Shown here in pieces: positions 45,371 to 57,343 of a stretch of 64,000 bases of DNA. Both the position numbers and the translations under genes were made by a program. The notes under the pieces are model-generated. The model had not been told where the DNA came from and did no database searches. It worked only from the letters and a program-made list of their open reading frames with translations. How positions within the stretch are numbered: the stretch's first letter is position 1; each line of letters begins with the position of its first letter. Origin of the DNA: Calendula officinalis (lineage: Eukaryota > Streptophyta > Magnoliopsida > Asterales > Asteraceae); the NCBI GenBank assembly GCA_963853835.1, contig OY970826.1:75510929-75574928 (forward strand), read 5' to 3'.

Positions 45371-48300
45371 ATGCAATCAGAACTGAAGATAAAAAGAGGT
45401 CGAGCGCAACGGAAATGGTCTGAAATGCCAAGTCTTGAAATAGTCTCTGAAAACCCAAATCAGCCCTTCACTGAACAAGATAAAGAAACTGAACCCAATA
45501 TGGAAATTGAAGGAGAAAAAAGTAAAAATGCAGAGAAACATAAGGAATTATCAGTTGGGTTTGGGGAATTGTTTAGATTTGCAGATAAATTAGATTATGT
45601 GTTAATGGGAATTGGTACAGTTGGTGCTTTTGTTCATGGGTGTTCTTTACCTATTTTTCTCAGATTCTTTGCTGATCTTGTTAATTCATTTGGCTCCAAT
45701 GCAAACAACATTGATCAAATGAGTCAACAAGTCTTGAAGGTAACAATCTTTTTCTCCTAATTCAACTTATTTTGCTATAAAAATCAAATCTTTTTTATTT
45801 ATTTTTCTCAAATTCTTGCTTTTTCTTATAAAAATTTCATCTTTTTATTCATTTGTCTCAAATTCTTGCTTTTTCTTGTTGGGTTTTGCAGTATGTATTA
45901 AGGTTAAGTTTCTGTAATTCCAAATTCAACTTATTTTGCTATAAAAAATTGACTGATTTATTTATTTTTTCTCAAATTCTTGCTTTTTCTTGTTGGGTTT
46001 TACAGTATGCAATAAGGATAACTTTCTTTGACTCAAATTCAATTTATTTTGCTATAAAATTTTGATTTTTTTATTTATTTTTCTCAATTTCTTGCTTTTT
46101 CTTGTTGGGTTTTGCAGTATGCATCAAGGATAACTTTCTTTATCTCCAAATTTAAGTTATTTTGCTATAAAAAATATATCTTTTTATTTATTTTTCTCAA
46201 ATTCTTGATTTTTCTTGTTTGATTTTGCAGTATGCATTTTACTTTCTTGTAGTTGGAGCTGCAATATGGGCATCTTCATGGGCAGGTGTGTTATGCTTAA
46301 TTTTCACTAGTATTTCAATATAAAAAATCTTGAAAAATATTAAAAATTTGAGACGTTATTTCGCAGAAATATCATGTTGGATGTGGACAGGAGAGAGACA
46401 AACAACAAAAATGAGGATCAAATACTTAGAAGCAGCATTAAATCAAGATATTAAGTTTTTTGACACTGAAGTCAGAACTTCAGATGTTGTATTTGCAATC
46501 AATACTGATGCTGTTATGGTTCAAGATGCAATTAGTGAAAAGGTAAAAAAAGAAAAAATCAAATTTTGTTCTTGATTGATAAAAAGTATAAACACACTCT
46601 AACTATGTGTGTGTGTGGCAGTTAGGGAATTTTATACACTATATAGCAACATTTGTGTCTGGATTTGTGGTGGGATTTACAGCAGTTTGGCAATTAGCAT
46701 TAGTGACACTTGCTGTAGTGCCTTTAATTGCTATAATTGGAGCTATTCATATGACAACATTAGCTAAATTGTCTTCTAAAAGTCAAGAAGCGCTTTCAGA
46801 AGCTGGAAACATTGCTGAACAGGTCAGTTTTATCTAATTTCCTAATTTTTCAAGAAATTAGCAATTTTTCCTCTGTTTTTCCATCTGGGTTTTTCTAAAT
46901 TTCAGCGAAATCTAAAATTAAAATCAATCTTCCCCTGTTTTTTACTTTTTCAGCTGGGTTTCGACGAATTTGAGCTAAATTCAAGAAAAAAAATTGAATC
47001 TTTATCTCTTTTTTCACGTGTCAAGAAAAGAACCCATTTATTTACCCAAATTTAGTTAATAAATAAAGATAGAAAGAAAAGCAGTCTTTTTCATGTTGTT
47101 ACATGCGTATATTGCTTAAATTCAGCTAATTTAAGAAACTTTAATTAAAAAGTTCTGATTTACTATCTGGGTAATTTCTTGATTCATCAGACAATCGCAC
47201 AAATTCGAACGGTTTTAGCATACGTTGGTGAATCTCGAGCATTACAAGCCTACTCTTCAGCATTAAAAATCTCCCAAAAACTTGGATACAAAAGTGGATT
47301 TGCAAAAGGATTAGGATTAGGTGCAACTTATTTCACAGTCTTTTGTTGTTATGCACTACTTTTATGGTATGGTGGTTATCTTGTTAGACACCATTACACC
47401 AATGGAGGACTTGCAATTTCAACAATGTTCTCTGTCATGATTGGTGGACTGTAAGCTCTCTTTCTCTCTCTAAAAACTACATCACAAATACCGAAAGAAA
47501 ATCTAATAAATCTTGTGGTTTTCTAATTAATTAATATATAATTTTTTTTTAAATTTGATAGTGCTTTAGGCCAATCGGCTCCAAGTATGGCTGCATTTAC
47601 AAAAGCACGAGTAGCTGCAGCTAAAATCTATCAAATAATCGATCACAAACCCACCGTTGATAAAAACCATGAATCGGGTTTGGAGTTGACTTCTGTTTCG
47701 GGTCAACTAGAGTTGAAAAACGTTGACTTTTCATACCCTTCAAGACCAGATGTTAAAATTCTTAATAATTTCACATTAAATGTTCCTGCTGGAAAAACCA
47801 TTGCTTTAGTTGGGAGTAGTGGTTCTGGGAAATCAACTGTTGTTTCACTGATTGAAAGATTTTATGATCCTACATCAGGTAATGAAAATGTACAACAATA
47901 CATGCACATAGTACCACCGATTATTAATACTATTTTTTGTTGTAAATTTGCAGGACAAGTATTGCTTGATGGTAATGATATTAAAGGACTAAACTTAAAA
48001 TGGTTAAGACAACAAATTGGTCTTGTTAGTCAAGAGCCCGCACTTTTTGCAACTACCATAAAAGAGAATATACTTTTGGGTCGGCCCGATGCATCAATGG
48101 TGGAGATCGAAGAAGCTGCCCGTGTGTCAAATGCTCATTCGTTCATTATCAAATTACCCGATGCTTATGATACTCAGGTTAGTCAACTGGTCAAATACTA
48201 TAACTTATCCATAATCTCTTTCACTTTATTAAAGCTATGGCATTTTAGCGACAGAACGTAAAGGGCATTTTGGTCATTTTTAATCTTTGAAGCCTGACCG

Positions 48301-51300
48301 GAGTCACTCGTAGCGTGGGTCCACTTGGGAACTTTTTAAGATTTAACCTTGGTGGTTATTAACCTTAATTCTTGAATGATTAGTCAAATAGTATAAGGGC
48401 ATTTTGGTCATTTTAAACTTTTTTTGCCCGACCTGATGTCACTCATAGTGTGGGCCCATTTGGGTAACTATCAAGTTTTAACATTGATGATTATAAACCG
48501 TGATTATTGAAAGGATTTAGAGAGTAGGGTGGGGGCTTTCTTTAGTTATAGTTAATTATTGCCTTTTAATGTTGCTTCATTCTTAATTCTAATGATTATA
48601 AATAAATAACAAATTTAGTCAAAAAAACATACCTAACTTTTTCTTGTAAAAGTCAAATGTGGTGTGCTGAAATTTTCTTTCCAATAATTTAGAACATGGT
48701 TTTTGTGTCAACTAGGTTGTCCAGATTGGACCAAGAACCGGTTGGAACTGGCGAACCGGATCGGACTGTACCGAGGAGTTCTTGTTCGATTCTCGGTTTT
48801 AATTTTCATGCAAAATTAATTCCTGATCGGATCCAAAACCGAACTCGATTTCCAGTCTGGTTCGGTTCTAACCGGTCCAGTGTGACATTTGGGCTCTCAA
48901 CATTGCATGTGCAGATTTATGAAAAAAAACAAAATTTTAACTTCAACATTAGTGGATGGGAAGGACAAGTGTGTGTACATTTATATTTATAATCCCCAAC
49001 ATGACTGACAAATTCAGATTTTGTTTGACTAGAAGCATGTTCTAGGAATCCCCTTTGACCAACCATCAGAAAGAAAAACTGCCTGCATATTTTTGTTGAC
49101 TTTTAGGTGTTAAACATGCTACTGTCAGTTTCGTAAATTAATGTGAACACGGTCTAGTTTGAGAAAAAAATTAATAAGAGTGTGAAAAAGACAAGTAATA
49201 CCTACAATAAACATTGGTAAATATGTAAAATATTTAAAAAAAATCAAATTTTGACATAAAAAAATTTTGAATTTTATAAAATTCATGCAGGTTGGGGAAA
49301 GAGGATTACAATTATCGGGTGGACAAAAACAACGAATAGCAATAGCAAGAGCTATGTTAAAAAACCCGGGGATCTTGCTTCTAGATGAAGCAACAAGTGC
49401 ACTAGATTCAGAATCAGAAAAATTAGTGCAAGAAGCACTAGACCGGTTTATGATTGGAAGAACAACTCTTGTGATCGCCCACCGTTTGTCCACCATAAGG
49501 AAGGCGGATCTGGTGGCGGTTTTGCAACAAGGCGGTGTTTTGGAAATCGGTGCTCATGATGACCTTATTTCTAAAGGCGAAAACGGTGTTTATGCTAAAC
49601 TTATAAAGATGCAAGAAGTTGCTCATGAAACCGCCATGAGTAATGCAAGAAAAAGTAGTGCCAGGTAGTTACTAAACTTTGCTCAATTTCAAAGTTTAAC
49701 TAACTAAATTATGATTTCGAACATATATTGTCTCTTTTTATGTGTCACTAAATGTCACTTTTACTTAATTATTATTTTTTTAGGCCATCGAGTGCAAGAA
49801 ACTCAGTGAGTTCACCAATAATCACGCGAAACTCGTCTTACGGGCGATCACCGTATTCCCGACGGTTATCCGATTTCTCGACATCAGATTTTAATATGTC
49901 GGTTGACGGATACCTGAACTATCGGGTCGAAAAGCTTCAATTTAAGGAACAAGCAAATTCCTTTTGGCGGCTAGCAAAAATGAACTCGCCCGAATGGACC
50001 TACGCTTTAATCGGGTCAGTGGGTTCGGTAATTTGCGGGTCGCTGAGTGCATTCTTCGCGTACGTTCTGAGTGCGGTTTTAAGTGTGTATTATAATCAAG
50101 ATCATGAATATATGATTAAAGAAATTGGGAAATATTGTTATCTGTTAATTGGGGTTTCGTCCGCTGCTCTTATTTTTAATACTTTGCAACATTTTTTTTG
50201 GGATGTTGTTGGTGAAAATTTGACGAAAAGGGTTCGAGAGAAAATGTTGGGTGCGGTTTTGAAAAATGAAATGGGGTGGTTCGATCAAGAGGAAAATGAA
50301 AGCTCACGAGTTGCGGCTAGGTTGTCGGTTGACGCAAATAATGTTCGGTCGGCAATTGGTGACCGGATTTCGGTGATTATGCAGAATTCCGCCTTAATGT
50401 TGGTGGCGTGTACTGCCGGTTTTGTGCTTCAATGGCGGCTTGCGCTTGTTCTTGTGGCGGTTTTCCCCGTGGTGGTGGCGGCTACTGTTTTGCAGGTTCG
50501 TTTTGTTCGTTAATTTCATAGAATTTTAGTTTTTGAAAGATAATAATTGAGTTTTCTTGTTTCCTGAACAGAAAATGTTTATGCAAGGATTTTCCGGCGA
50601 CTTAGAAGGTGCACATGCGAAAGCTACACAGCTCGCCGGAGAAGCGGTGGCAAATATGAGAACGGTGGCAGCATTCAACTCAGAGACAAAAATCGTTAAC
50701 CTTTTTACAACAAGTCTCGATGTTCCTCTTAGAAGATGCTTTTGGAAAGGACAAATAGCCGGAAGTGGGTTTGGGCTGGCCCAGTTTTTGCTCTATGCTT
50801 CATACGCACTCGGTCTTTGGTACACATCGTGGCTCGTAAAACACGGGATCTCGGATTTCTCAAAAACAATTCGTGTGTTCATGGTTCTCATGGTTTCAGC
50901 CAATGGTGCAGCCGAAACCCTAACCCTAGCTCCCGATTTCATCAAAGGTGGTCGAGCCATGAAGTCCGTGTTCGACCTTTTAGATAGGAAAACCGAGATT
51001 GAACCGGATGAACCCGACTCCACCCCCGTACCGGACCGCCTCCGCGGGGAAGTCGAACTCAAACATGTCGATTTCGCATACCCGTCTCGACCCGATATCT
51101 TGGTTTTTCGTGACTTTTGTTTACGGGCCAGGCCCGGAAAGACTCTAGCCCTTGTGGGCCCAAGCGGGTGTGGGAAAAGCTCGGTTATCTCACTCGTACA
51201 AAGATTCTACGAACCGTCATCGGGTCGTGTAACAATAGACGGAAAAGACATCCGAAAATACAACTTAAAATCATTACGCCGCCACATCAGCACGGTCCCG

Positions 51301-51837
51301 CAAGAACCGTGTCTTTTCGCCACCACAATTTTCGAAAACATCGCGTACGGGCACGAGTCCGCAACCGAAACCGAGGTCATCGAAGCTGCTACACTCGCGA
51401 ACGCCCACAAATTCATATCATCGTTACCCGATGGTTACAATACATTTGTGGGCGAACGTGGGGTCCAGCTATCGGGCGGGCAAAAACAACGCGTGGCAAT
51501 CGCACGTGCGTTTTTAAGGAAATCCGAAATCATGCTACTAGATGAGGCCACAAGTGCATTAGATGCCGAGTCTGAAATATGCATCCAAGAGGGACTTGAA
51601 CGTGCTTGTTCGGGAAAAACGACAATAGTTGTAGCACATAGGTTATCAACTATACGTAATGCTCATAGTATTGCGGTTATTGACGATGGTAAAGTGGTGG
51701 AACAAGGGTCGCACTCGCATTTGTTAAAAAACTATGTCGATGGTTCGTATGCTAAGATGATTCAGTTACAAAGATTCTCGAATGCGAATGAAGCTCTAAA
51801 TATGGGTTCGGTTGGTTCGAGTTCTTTGACTATGTGA
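45371..51837 (+). CDS. ABCB1: ABCB1 (P-glycoprotein 1) auxin transporter
   Basis: Full-size ABC transporter of 1317 residues, probably a plasma-membrane auxin exporter like Arabidopsis ABCB1. Ten exons: 45371-45739, 46231-46285, 46367-46542, 46622-46822, 47191-47450, 47562-47878, 47954-48177, 49291-49664, 49784-50495, 50572-51837; all junctions are GT-AG and the sum is 3954 nt. NBD1 has Walker A GSSGSGKST (438-446), LSGGQ (542-546), Walker B ILLLDE (562-567) and H-loop H598. NBD2 has GPSGCGKSS (1092), LSGGQ (1196), MLLDE (ending E1221) and H1252. The linker RNSSYGRSPYSRRLSDFS (674 on) is typical of ABCB1 and a phosphorylation region. Order is TMD-NBD-TMD-NBD. The start is the first ATG of the exon that opens TMD1. 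The first intron is abnormal (see 45740-46230). Confidence 0.96.
45740..46230 (+). repeat. ABCB1 intron 1: four tandem copies of a short intron
   Basis: Acceptor-like TTTTGCAG|TATG or TTTTACAG|TATG occurs at 45891, 46005 and 46117 and at the true site 46230, spaced 114, 112 and 113 bp. Each copy repeats TTCAACTTATTTTGCTATAA, CTCAAATTCTTGC and CTTGTTGGG. Between copies lies an 11-nt piece TATGYAnnAAG made of exon 2 start plus exon 1 end. The second copy starts GTTAAG; copies three and four start GATAAC and lack a donor. Confidence 0.93.
48178..49290 (+). repeat. ABCB1 intron 7, enlarged by repeats
   Basis: At 1113 nt this is the longest intron of the gene (others 75-491). It holds two diverged copies of a ~130-bp unit (about 48261-48385 and 48393-48505, sharing GGGCATTTTGGTCATTTT and a GTGTGGGYCCAYTTGGG-like block). 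An imperfect inverted stretch rich in AACCGG/GGTTCGG lies at 48725-48885, possibly a decayed hAT-type MITE. Confidence 0.55.
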
Positions 51838-53057
51838 TGAATTTTGAATTTTTTGTATCTTATTTTTCGATTATTGGGTGTAAGTTTAATATATGCTGGT
51901 AAGTTTTAGTTGTATGGTCTATATTTAAATTTGTCAAAATCCAAACCAAAATGAGGATACTATACAAGTTATCATTTCCAGTTTTGCATAAAACAATACA
52001 AGTGTTATGATATTAATTTTTACTCTATTGCATATATGAGGAACCTTTATATGTTAGCTTAACTCGGCTCAATATAATACATTGTAATTACGTAAACAAA
52101 CACACACGACAAGTAAATAAAGCTCGCAAACTTTATTAGTCAGTATTTTAATAATTAAAACGAGTCAATTATAAATTTCTTAAACAAGATTCATAAAAAC
52201 TTGTTATTGATATATATTGAGATCAAAGTTTGTTGAAATGGACCCCATGTGTTCCAGTTATGCACATTTTGTGACAAAAGTTAAAAAATAAAAGGCGTGT
52301 AAGAACATGTTTTTTCACCCACTTACACTACACTATCCATTACATGTTCGATTTTCAACGACAACATTATTCCACCACTTCTTATGTAACCCAATAATAA
52401 TTTATAATAATTCCAATATTGAAAATAAGCTTCTATGATTGGTTTTGAATTCAACATACTCGTGCTATATAGAAGATAAACAATTCAATTGAAGACCACC
52501 ACCAATGTAGTCCTATGGTAGTAAAAAATTATAATTCATTTAGGACTTTATGCAATTTCACTTTTAAAGGTAATTTTCTTGATTAATGACCTATATGTTA
52601 CATACCCGATTTCGATCACTTCTAAAACATTTGCTACAAATAACCACTTTACCACTCATTCACGTCCTTGTTTCGCTAAATAATCATTATTAAATATCTG
52701 AACACATGATAAAATCTAATTCTTAACGAAACCACCATTCACAATGATTTATCGAAATAAAGAGGAATTCCCTAATTCGCCAAATGAAAGATTATTTGTA
52801 AGATCTTGCAGAATTGGTCAAAATCAAGTAGACCCCATATGAAATTGGCTATTTTTGTAATCATCGTTTTCATAATCATGAACCCGATAACAGATACAAT
52901 ACGTAAACAAAGATTAATGAAATTAATTTCACCAACTTGAATTTAAAAAGAATAAGATCGATACTAGTTTTGTGATACTACTACATAAGGAAATTATGAT
53001 TCTTACATTGCATACAAAATTTGAGAAACATTAAGTATTGATAGACACAAGTTGGGA
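51838..53057. other. Intergenic between ABCB1 and the zinc-finger gene (convergent 3' ends)
   Basis: AT-rich. It should hold the 3' ends of both transcripts. Candidate poly(A) signals are ambiguous in such AT-rich DNA, so none is called. Confidence 0.5.
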
Positions 53058-54229
53058 TCACATCGACATTAGTTTTGGTCCATTATCGGGCAAGCCCATT
53101 CCAGCTGCCACATCAGCATCGATCTGTGTATGTGGTGCCGGACCTGCCATTATCTTCAAACTGCAAACAGCAATAAAAATATTTTGAAAAATTAAGTAAA
53201 TAGATTAAGAGAAATGATATTTAGTCCTACCATTTAGACCTACTCATACATCTACCCACTTGATAGGTTGACATGTGTATTCCACTAATTCTCTTTCCTA
53301 ATATTATCCCTTGATTTTGACATGTGTCTTCATCTAATGAGTAGGTCTAAATGATAGGCCTAAATACCATTACTCATAAATTAAAAAAAACGTGTCACAA
53401 CTATTCACACTTTCTGTTCTAAGCTTTTCTGGTCAACAAAGTCAACTCATTATCAGGAAAATAGCATGTTGTAACATTGTGCCTCGAGTATCAAAACTCA
53501 AATACCTCTAGGACTGACATTCCATACTTAGCAGCATTAATACTGGATTTAAACCTCAATTTAACAATTACAGATACCAATATAGCAGCATTAATACTGG
53601 ATTTAAACCTCAGTTTTAATAGCATGTTTGGGAAACCTCAGATAAGCATATGAGTTCTAAAACATATACTAACCAAGTAATTGTTAAACCGGATTACAAG
53701 CATAATAAACTATAATTTAACAGGATTTGAATATGCAACACATGAGTGTAAGTAAAGTTCTGTAGAAAAACAACTAATTTGATTGAGAACGCATACCGTT
53801 TCTTGTGTCGTTTTGTCTTAAAATGTTCATCTCTCACTGTCACATTCGCAAAATATCGACTGAAATAGAAAAATCTTAAATTTAGTCCGGAAGAAATAAA
53901 ATCACCATACAATGATATTACATAAAATTGAATTCAATTACTTACTCGCAGTGTAAACAATAATACTGACCCATTCCTGGTAAATCTTCATCTAACGGCA
54001 ACGCTAATTTCTCGTCCTCTGGTTTCTTAAGCTCATCATAAACAGCATCATCACGTAAGAAACTAAAGTTAATGAAAAAAAATCCCCAAAACAAAAAGAA
54101 ATTTTGCAGTTAAATTAGAAAATATTGAGACGATAAAAGGATATCTTTAACGAGAAATTTATCGCGTCGGAAGGTTTTGTGTGAGTATCGTCTCTTCTTT
54201 ACCCTTCTATGTGGACACTTTCCTCCCAT
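53058..54229 (-). CDS. ZNF593/BUD20-like C2H2 zinc-finger protein (60S ribosome biogenesis)
   Basis: 119 residues, close to the usual length of plant members. Exons on the minus strand: 54229-54145, 54054-53946, 53859-53797, 53160-53058, 360 nt in all. The basic N-terminus MGGKCPHRRVKKRRYSHKT, the zinc finger C61, C64, H77, H83 (YCLHC...EHFKTKRHKKR) and the end GPKLMSM are typical of the family. Yeast Bud20 and human ZNF593 relatives act in late 60S assembly and nuclear export; a plant role there is inference. Introns 2 and 3 are GT-AG. Intron 1 reads correctly only as an AT-AC intron. The promoter has telo-box and TGGGCC motifs. Confidence 0.93.
53213..53371. mobile_element. MITE in intron 3 of the zinc-finger gene
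   Basis: About 159 bp. The left arm AATGATATTTAGTCCTAC... and the inverted right arm match over about 35 bp with three differences, ending in ACCTACTCAT on each side. There is no coding capacity and no clear TSD. Confidence 0.8.
54055..54144 (-). other. Candidate U12-type AT-AC intron (intron 1 of the zinc-finger gene)
   Basis: On the minus strand the intron starts ATATCCTTTT, the U12 5' splice-site consensus, and ends CTTAC. A branch-like TTCATTAAC lies about 13 nt before the end. It joins AAAG to GTGATGATG, giving VKGDDAVYDEL as in related proteins. The nearest GT-AG alternatives shift the frame or add residues through a weak donor. Confidence 0.85.
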
Positions 54230-54480
54230 TCTACCTTGTGCAGCTGCAATTTGGGAAATCCTTCGAGCAAATGTTGCGAAAGAACCCTAACCCTAGGGTT
54301 TCGATGCGAAGAGGAAGAACCGGTTAGGCCTTTGGGGAATTTTATATTTTCCATCGAACCGGGTCCATTCGGGGCACGCTGGATAATTATGAATCCCAGT
54401 CTCTGTGGCCCAAGTCCTTTTTTCCATTTTTCTTTCCCACCACACACTTTTACAGTCTTAACAACTATAACAGTCTTTCT
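54230..54480 (-). promoter_or_regulatory. Promoter region of the zinc-finger gene: telo-box and site II-like motif
   Basis: AACCCTAACCCTAGGGTTT spans 54283-54301, about 55-70 bp upstream of the ATG, and a TGGGCC (minus strand) lies at 54407-54412. This pair is known from promoters of plant ribosomal-protein and ribosome-biogenesis genes, which agrees with the gene's likely role. Confidence 0.65.
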
Positions 54481-55254
54481 ACTCACATATAAATGTATAA
54501 CTATTTAAATCTCTACTCTTTTGATGAGATTGGGTATAGTAGTTGTTGGATAAGGAATATAATTATAATAGAGGTTTAAACTTACCTAATAAATTATTGC
54601 ACCTTTTTGAACAGTCCAAAGCTATAAATCTATAATTATGATATTCATATGACAAAAATAAGTAAATGAGGAAGTATAATTACATGTATAAAATAAGGGA
54701 ATTAATTTTCCACCACAACTTTTGATTTATATACCATAGAGTACAAGTATTAACGCAAACTGTACAAACATACAAAGCAGCAGTTGTGGTAGATCCATTA
54801 AAATATGTGGTACATTTATCACCCCTATAAAATAAACATAGTTTAACAACAAATGCATGCTCTTATTACAATGAGAATTGAATGTTTAGTATATGTGATC
54901 TAATTGTTGCAATGATTGTTCTTGAACATTCTTCTACCACTTGGTAAATATAATCGATCAAATTCGTAACCTATAAGTGATCATTTTAGGTGCCCTTATC
55001 ACTAGGTAATCACTATATTATTATCGTTACATAGTTATATAACACTTCTTAAAACAAAAAAATAAAGTTACAATTTTAATTACTATCACCACAATGGTTC
55101 AATGATCCAATGTTGTCGACTTTAATGTTAGTATGTAACCTATATCATGATGACATGATGTAACAAACTAATCAAATTCACCCAAAAAAGATTACCGGAC
55201 TAAACTTTTGCATGTTTACGCAGGAGAAACTCAAGATTTACGATATAATATCAC
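54481..55254. other. Intergenic, no gene recognised
   Basis: AT-rich spacer between the zinc-finger gene's promoter and the 3' end of DPB. Nothing further seen. Confidence 0.5.
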
Positions 55255-57343
55255 CTAACGTTCATGTTTGACCCGACCCTTGAGTATACCAGGAACCGAT
55301 GGCCCGCCAGATTGCATGGCGGGCCTTAAAGGAGACCGGAACATTGAAGATACACTATTTGCCATGTCATCATGTTTGGATTGGTCAGAAACATTGTATG
55401 CCATGTAATCGCGTTTTGATTGGCCAGAAAGCTTCATTGCCTTGAGAACATAGTTGTCATCATGTAGTTCAAATGGGGTACTGCAAAAAAACAGTTCAAC
55501 TGGTTTTTTTAAAAAAAAAAAAGTCAAAATGAGAAGTCAAAGGTGAAAAACGTATGCGGTCAACCTGTTGAAATCAAAATGCACAAGTTGCATATCTTCT
55601 GAAATTTCTATTTCCACTGTGGCATGAGGTTTAGTCTACAAAAAGGAAGGGTAATATACGAACATTAGTTTTGTATTAATTTATAAAAAATAAATAAATA
55701 ATAATACATACTTGCACGAGTATAAAAGGCAAAGCCACTCCACCATTTGCAGCATTTCCCGAGCTGTCTAACTTTTCATTCCGTTTTATCAGGTTCTGAA
55801 GGCCTACATACTATACACAATAATAAATCAAAATTTAATGACCACTATTAAATATTAAATAAACAGTTTCAAATTTAGAAAGAAAGAAAATATAATTACG
55901 GTTAATGATTCTCACTTGATCTTGTAGTTCTTTCAAATAAGCAGCTTTCTTCTCGATTCTACTCCTTATAGCAAGACGTTCCCTCTGTCAAATTAAAAGA
56001 GCAAACTTATTAAATATTAATGTTTATGATTAAATATTAATTATTAATTTAATAAAAATATTAGAACCTTTATTTCATCAATATCATTCAAGGTAGTTCT
56101 TGGAAGACCCCTCCATTGTATTTCCTTTTTATCTTTAGATATAATATCCATAGCCATAATAACATTTAATGCATCATATACTCTTCGACGAATATTCTTT
56201 TCATCATATTGTTGCTGTCACAAATATTAAAAAATATTGTAATTTTCACATTTGTGCATTTACCATTGTTACTTATAAATAAAGTGATTGGACTGAAATA
56301 GTCAAAGACTTTTGTTGACTGTAAATTTACCTGATCAGGAGTTTGACCACCATCGCCATGATCTGCAAATTCAGCTACAAGTTCATCTGCAACCTGAAAT
56401 TAAACTTTATATTTCAGTATAATCATTATAATTGTAGGGAGCTTTATTTATAGTAAGTAAATGAACATAATTGTGTCTAAACTATGTTCCATTTACAAAT
56501 GTTTAGCAAAAAGATCACAAAAGTGAATCCACTAACCTCATTATAAGTGGTTCTTCCCTTGCTTTCAACTTTCTCACACACTATACATATAAAAAATTAA
56601 AACAAATATTAATTAACACGATTAAAACGAATTGTAATTTGCAGAGTCAACAAATAATGGAAAAAAAGGTCAGACCTTTCATGCTAAATTGGCGTAGTCC
56701 TCGACTGCCTTTATCTCCTCCGGTTGCACGTTGTCCTCGTTTCTTCTTTTTATTACTGTTTAGTTTCAAATTAATTGTTAATTAACTATTAAGTTAGCAA
56801 GTAATATCATTATATTTGACTGATTAATGAACAATGATGTACTCTAATTATTTTTCTAGCTAATGAACAATATACTGCACACTATTTATCTAAAAATCCA
56901 CCAAAATTTAAGCAAATTAGTATAAAAAGTAAAAAATTCAAGACTAACATTCTCAGCATATTTTGAAGTAAAATATGTCATCTTAACTTTTAGTGTTACA
57001 AAATTATGAAGCTTTCTGCAAATTAAACACTTAGCAATTGTTTATATAGCTTCTTTTGAGATACAAATAAAATAAAAATTGAAAATTCTCACCCATCAGC
57101 CTCTAAACCAGCATTATCAAGGTGATTCAGTTTCATATTTTTGATCTCACTAACGGGTGTTACCGCCATGGCCGCTTCACTCCGGGTCGAAGGAGACCCG
57201 ACGCTGCCGCTTGTCGAAACGGATTGCCCCGAACCTGTGGTGCCCCATGACCGGGTCGAACCAACTCCTCCTTTCGGAACAATTGACGGTGGATTTTTAT
57301 TCGCAGTAACATTTTGTTGATTATTCGAGCCTACGATCACCAT
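55255..57343 (-). CDS. DPB: DPB, dimerisation partner of E2F
   Basis: 349 residues in nine exons (minus strand): 57343-57093, 56755-56676, 56580-56537, 56393-56331, 56214-56068, 55984-55916, 55810-55712, 55635-55565, 55480-55255; 1050 nt, all GT-AG. Residues about 102-184 form the winged-helix DNA-binding domain (GLRQFSMKVCEKVESKG, NIRRRVYDALNVIMAMDII, KEIQWRGLP). A coiled coil (about 190-230) and the DP domain (VALPFILVQT, VHFDFNSTPFELHDDN) follow for E2F pairing. The N-terminal STRSWGTTGSGQSVSTSGS matches DPB rather than DPA. It acts in the nucleus in cell-cycle gene control. The start MVIVGSNNQQ is chosen; an in-frame ATG 69 nt upstream (57412) is possible. Confidence 0.94.

Noticed and set aside
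51838..53057. Poly(A) signals for ABCB1 and the zinc-finger gene
   Set aside because: AATAAA-like words are frequent by chance in this AT-rich DNA, so no specific site can be supported.
54055..54144. GT-AG alternatives for intron 1 of the zinc-finger gene (donor GTTAAAG or GTCTCA, acceptor TTTAG)
   Set aside because: The first shifts the frame to a stop. The second adds foreign residues through a poor donor, while the AT-AC reading restores the family sequence exactly.
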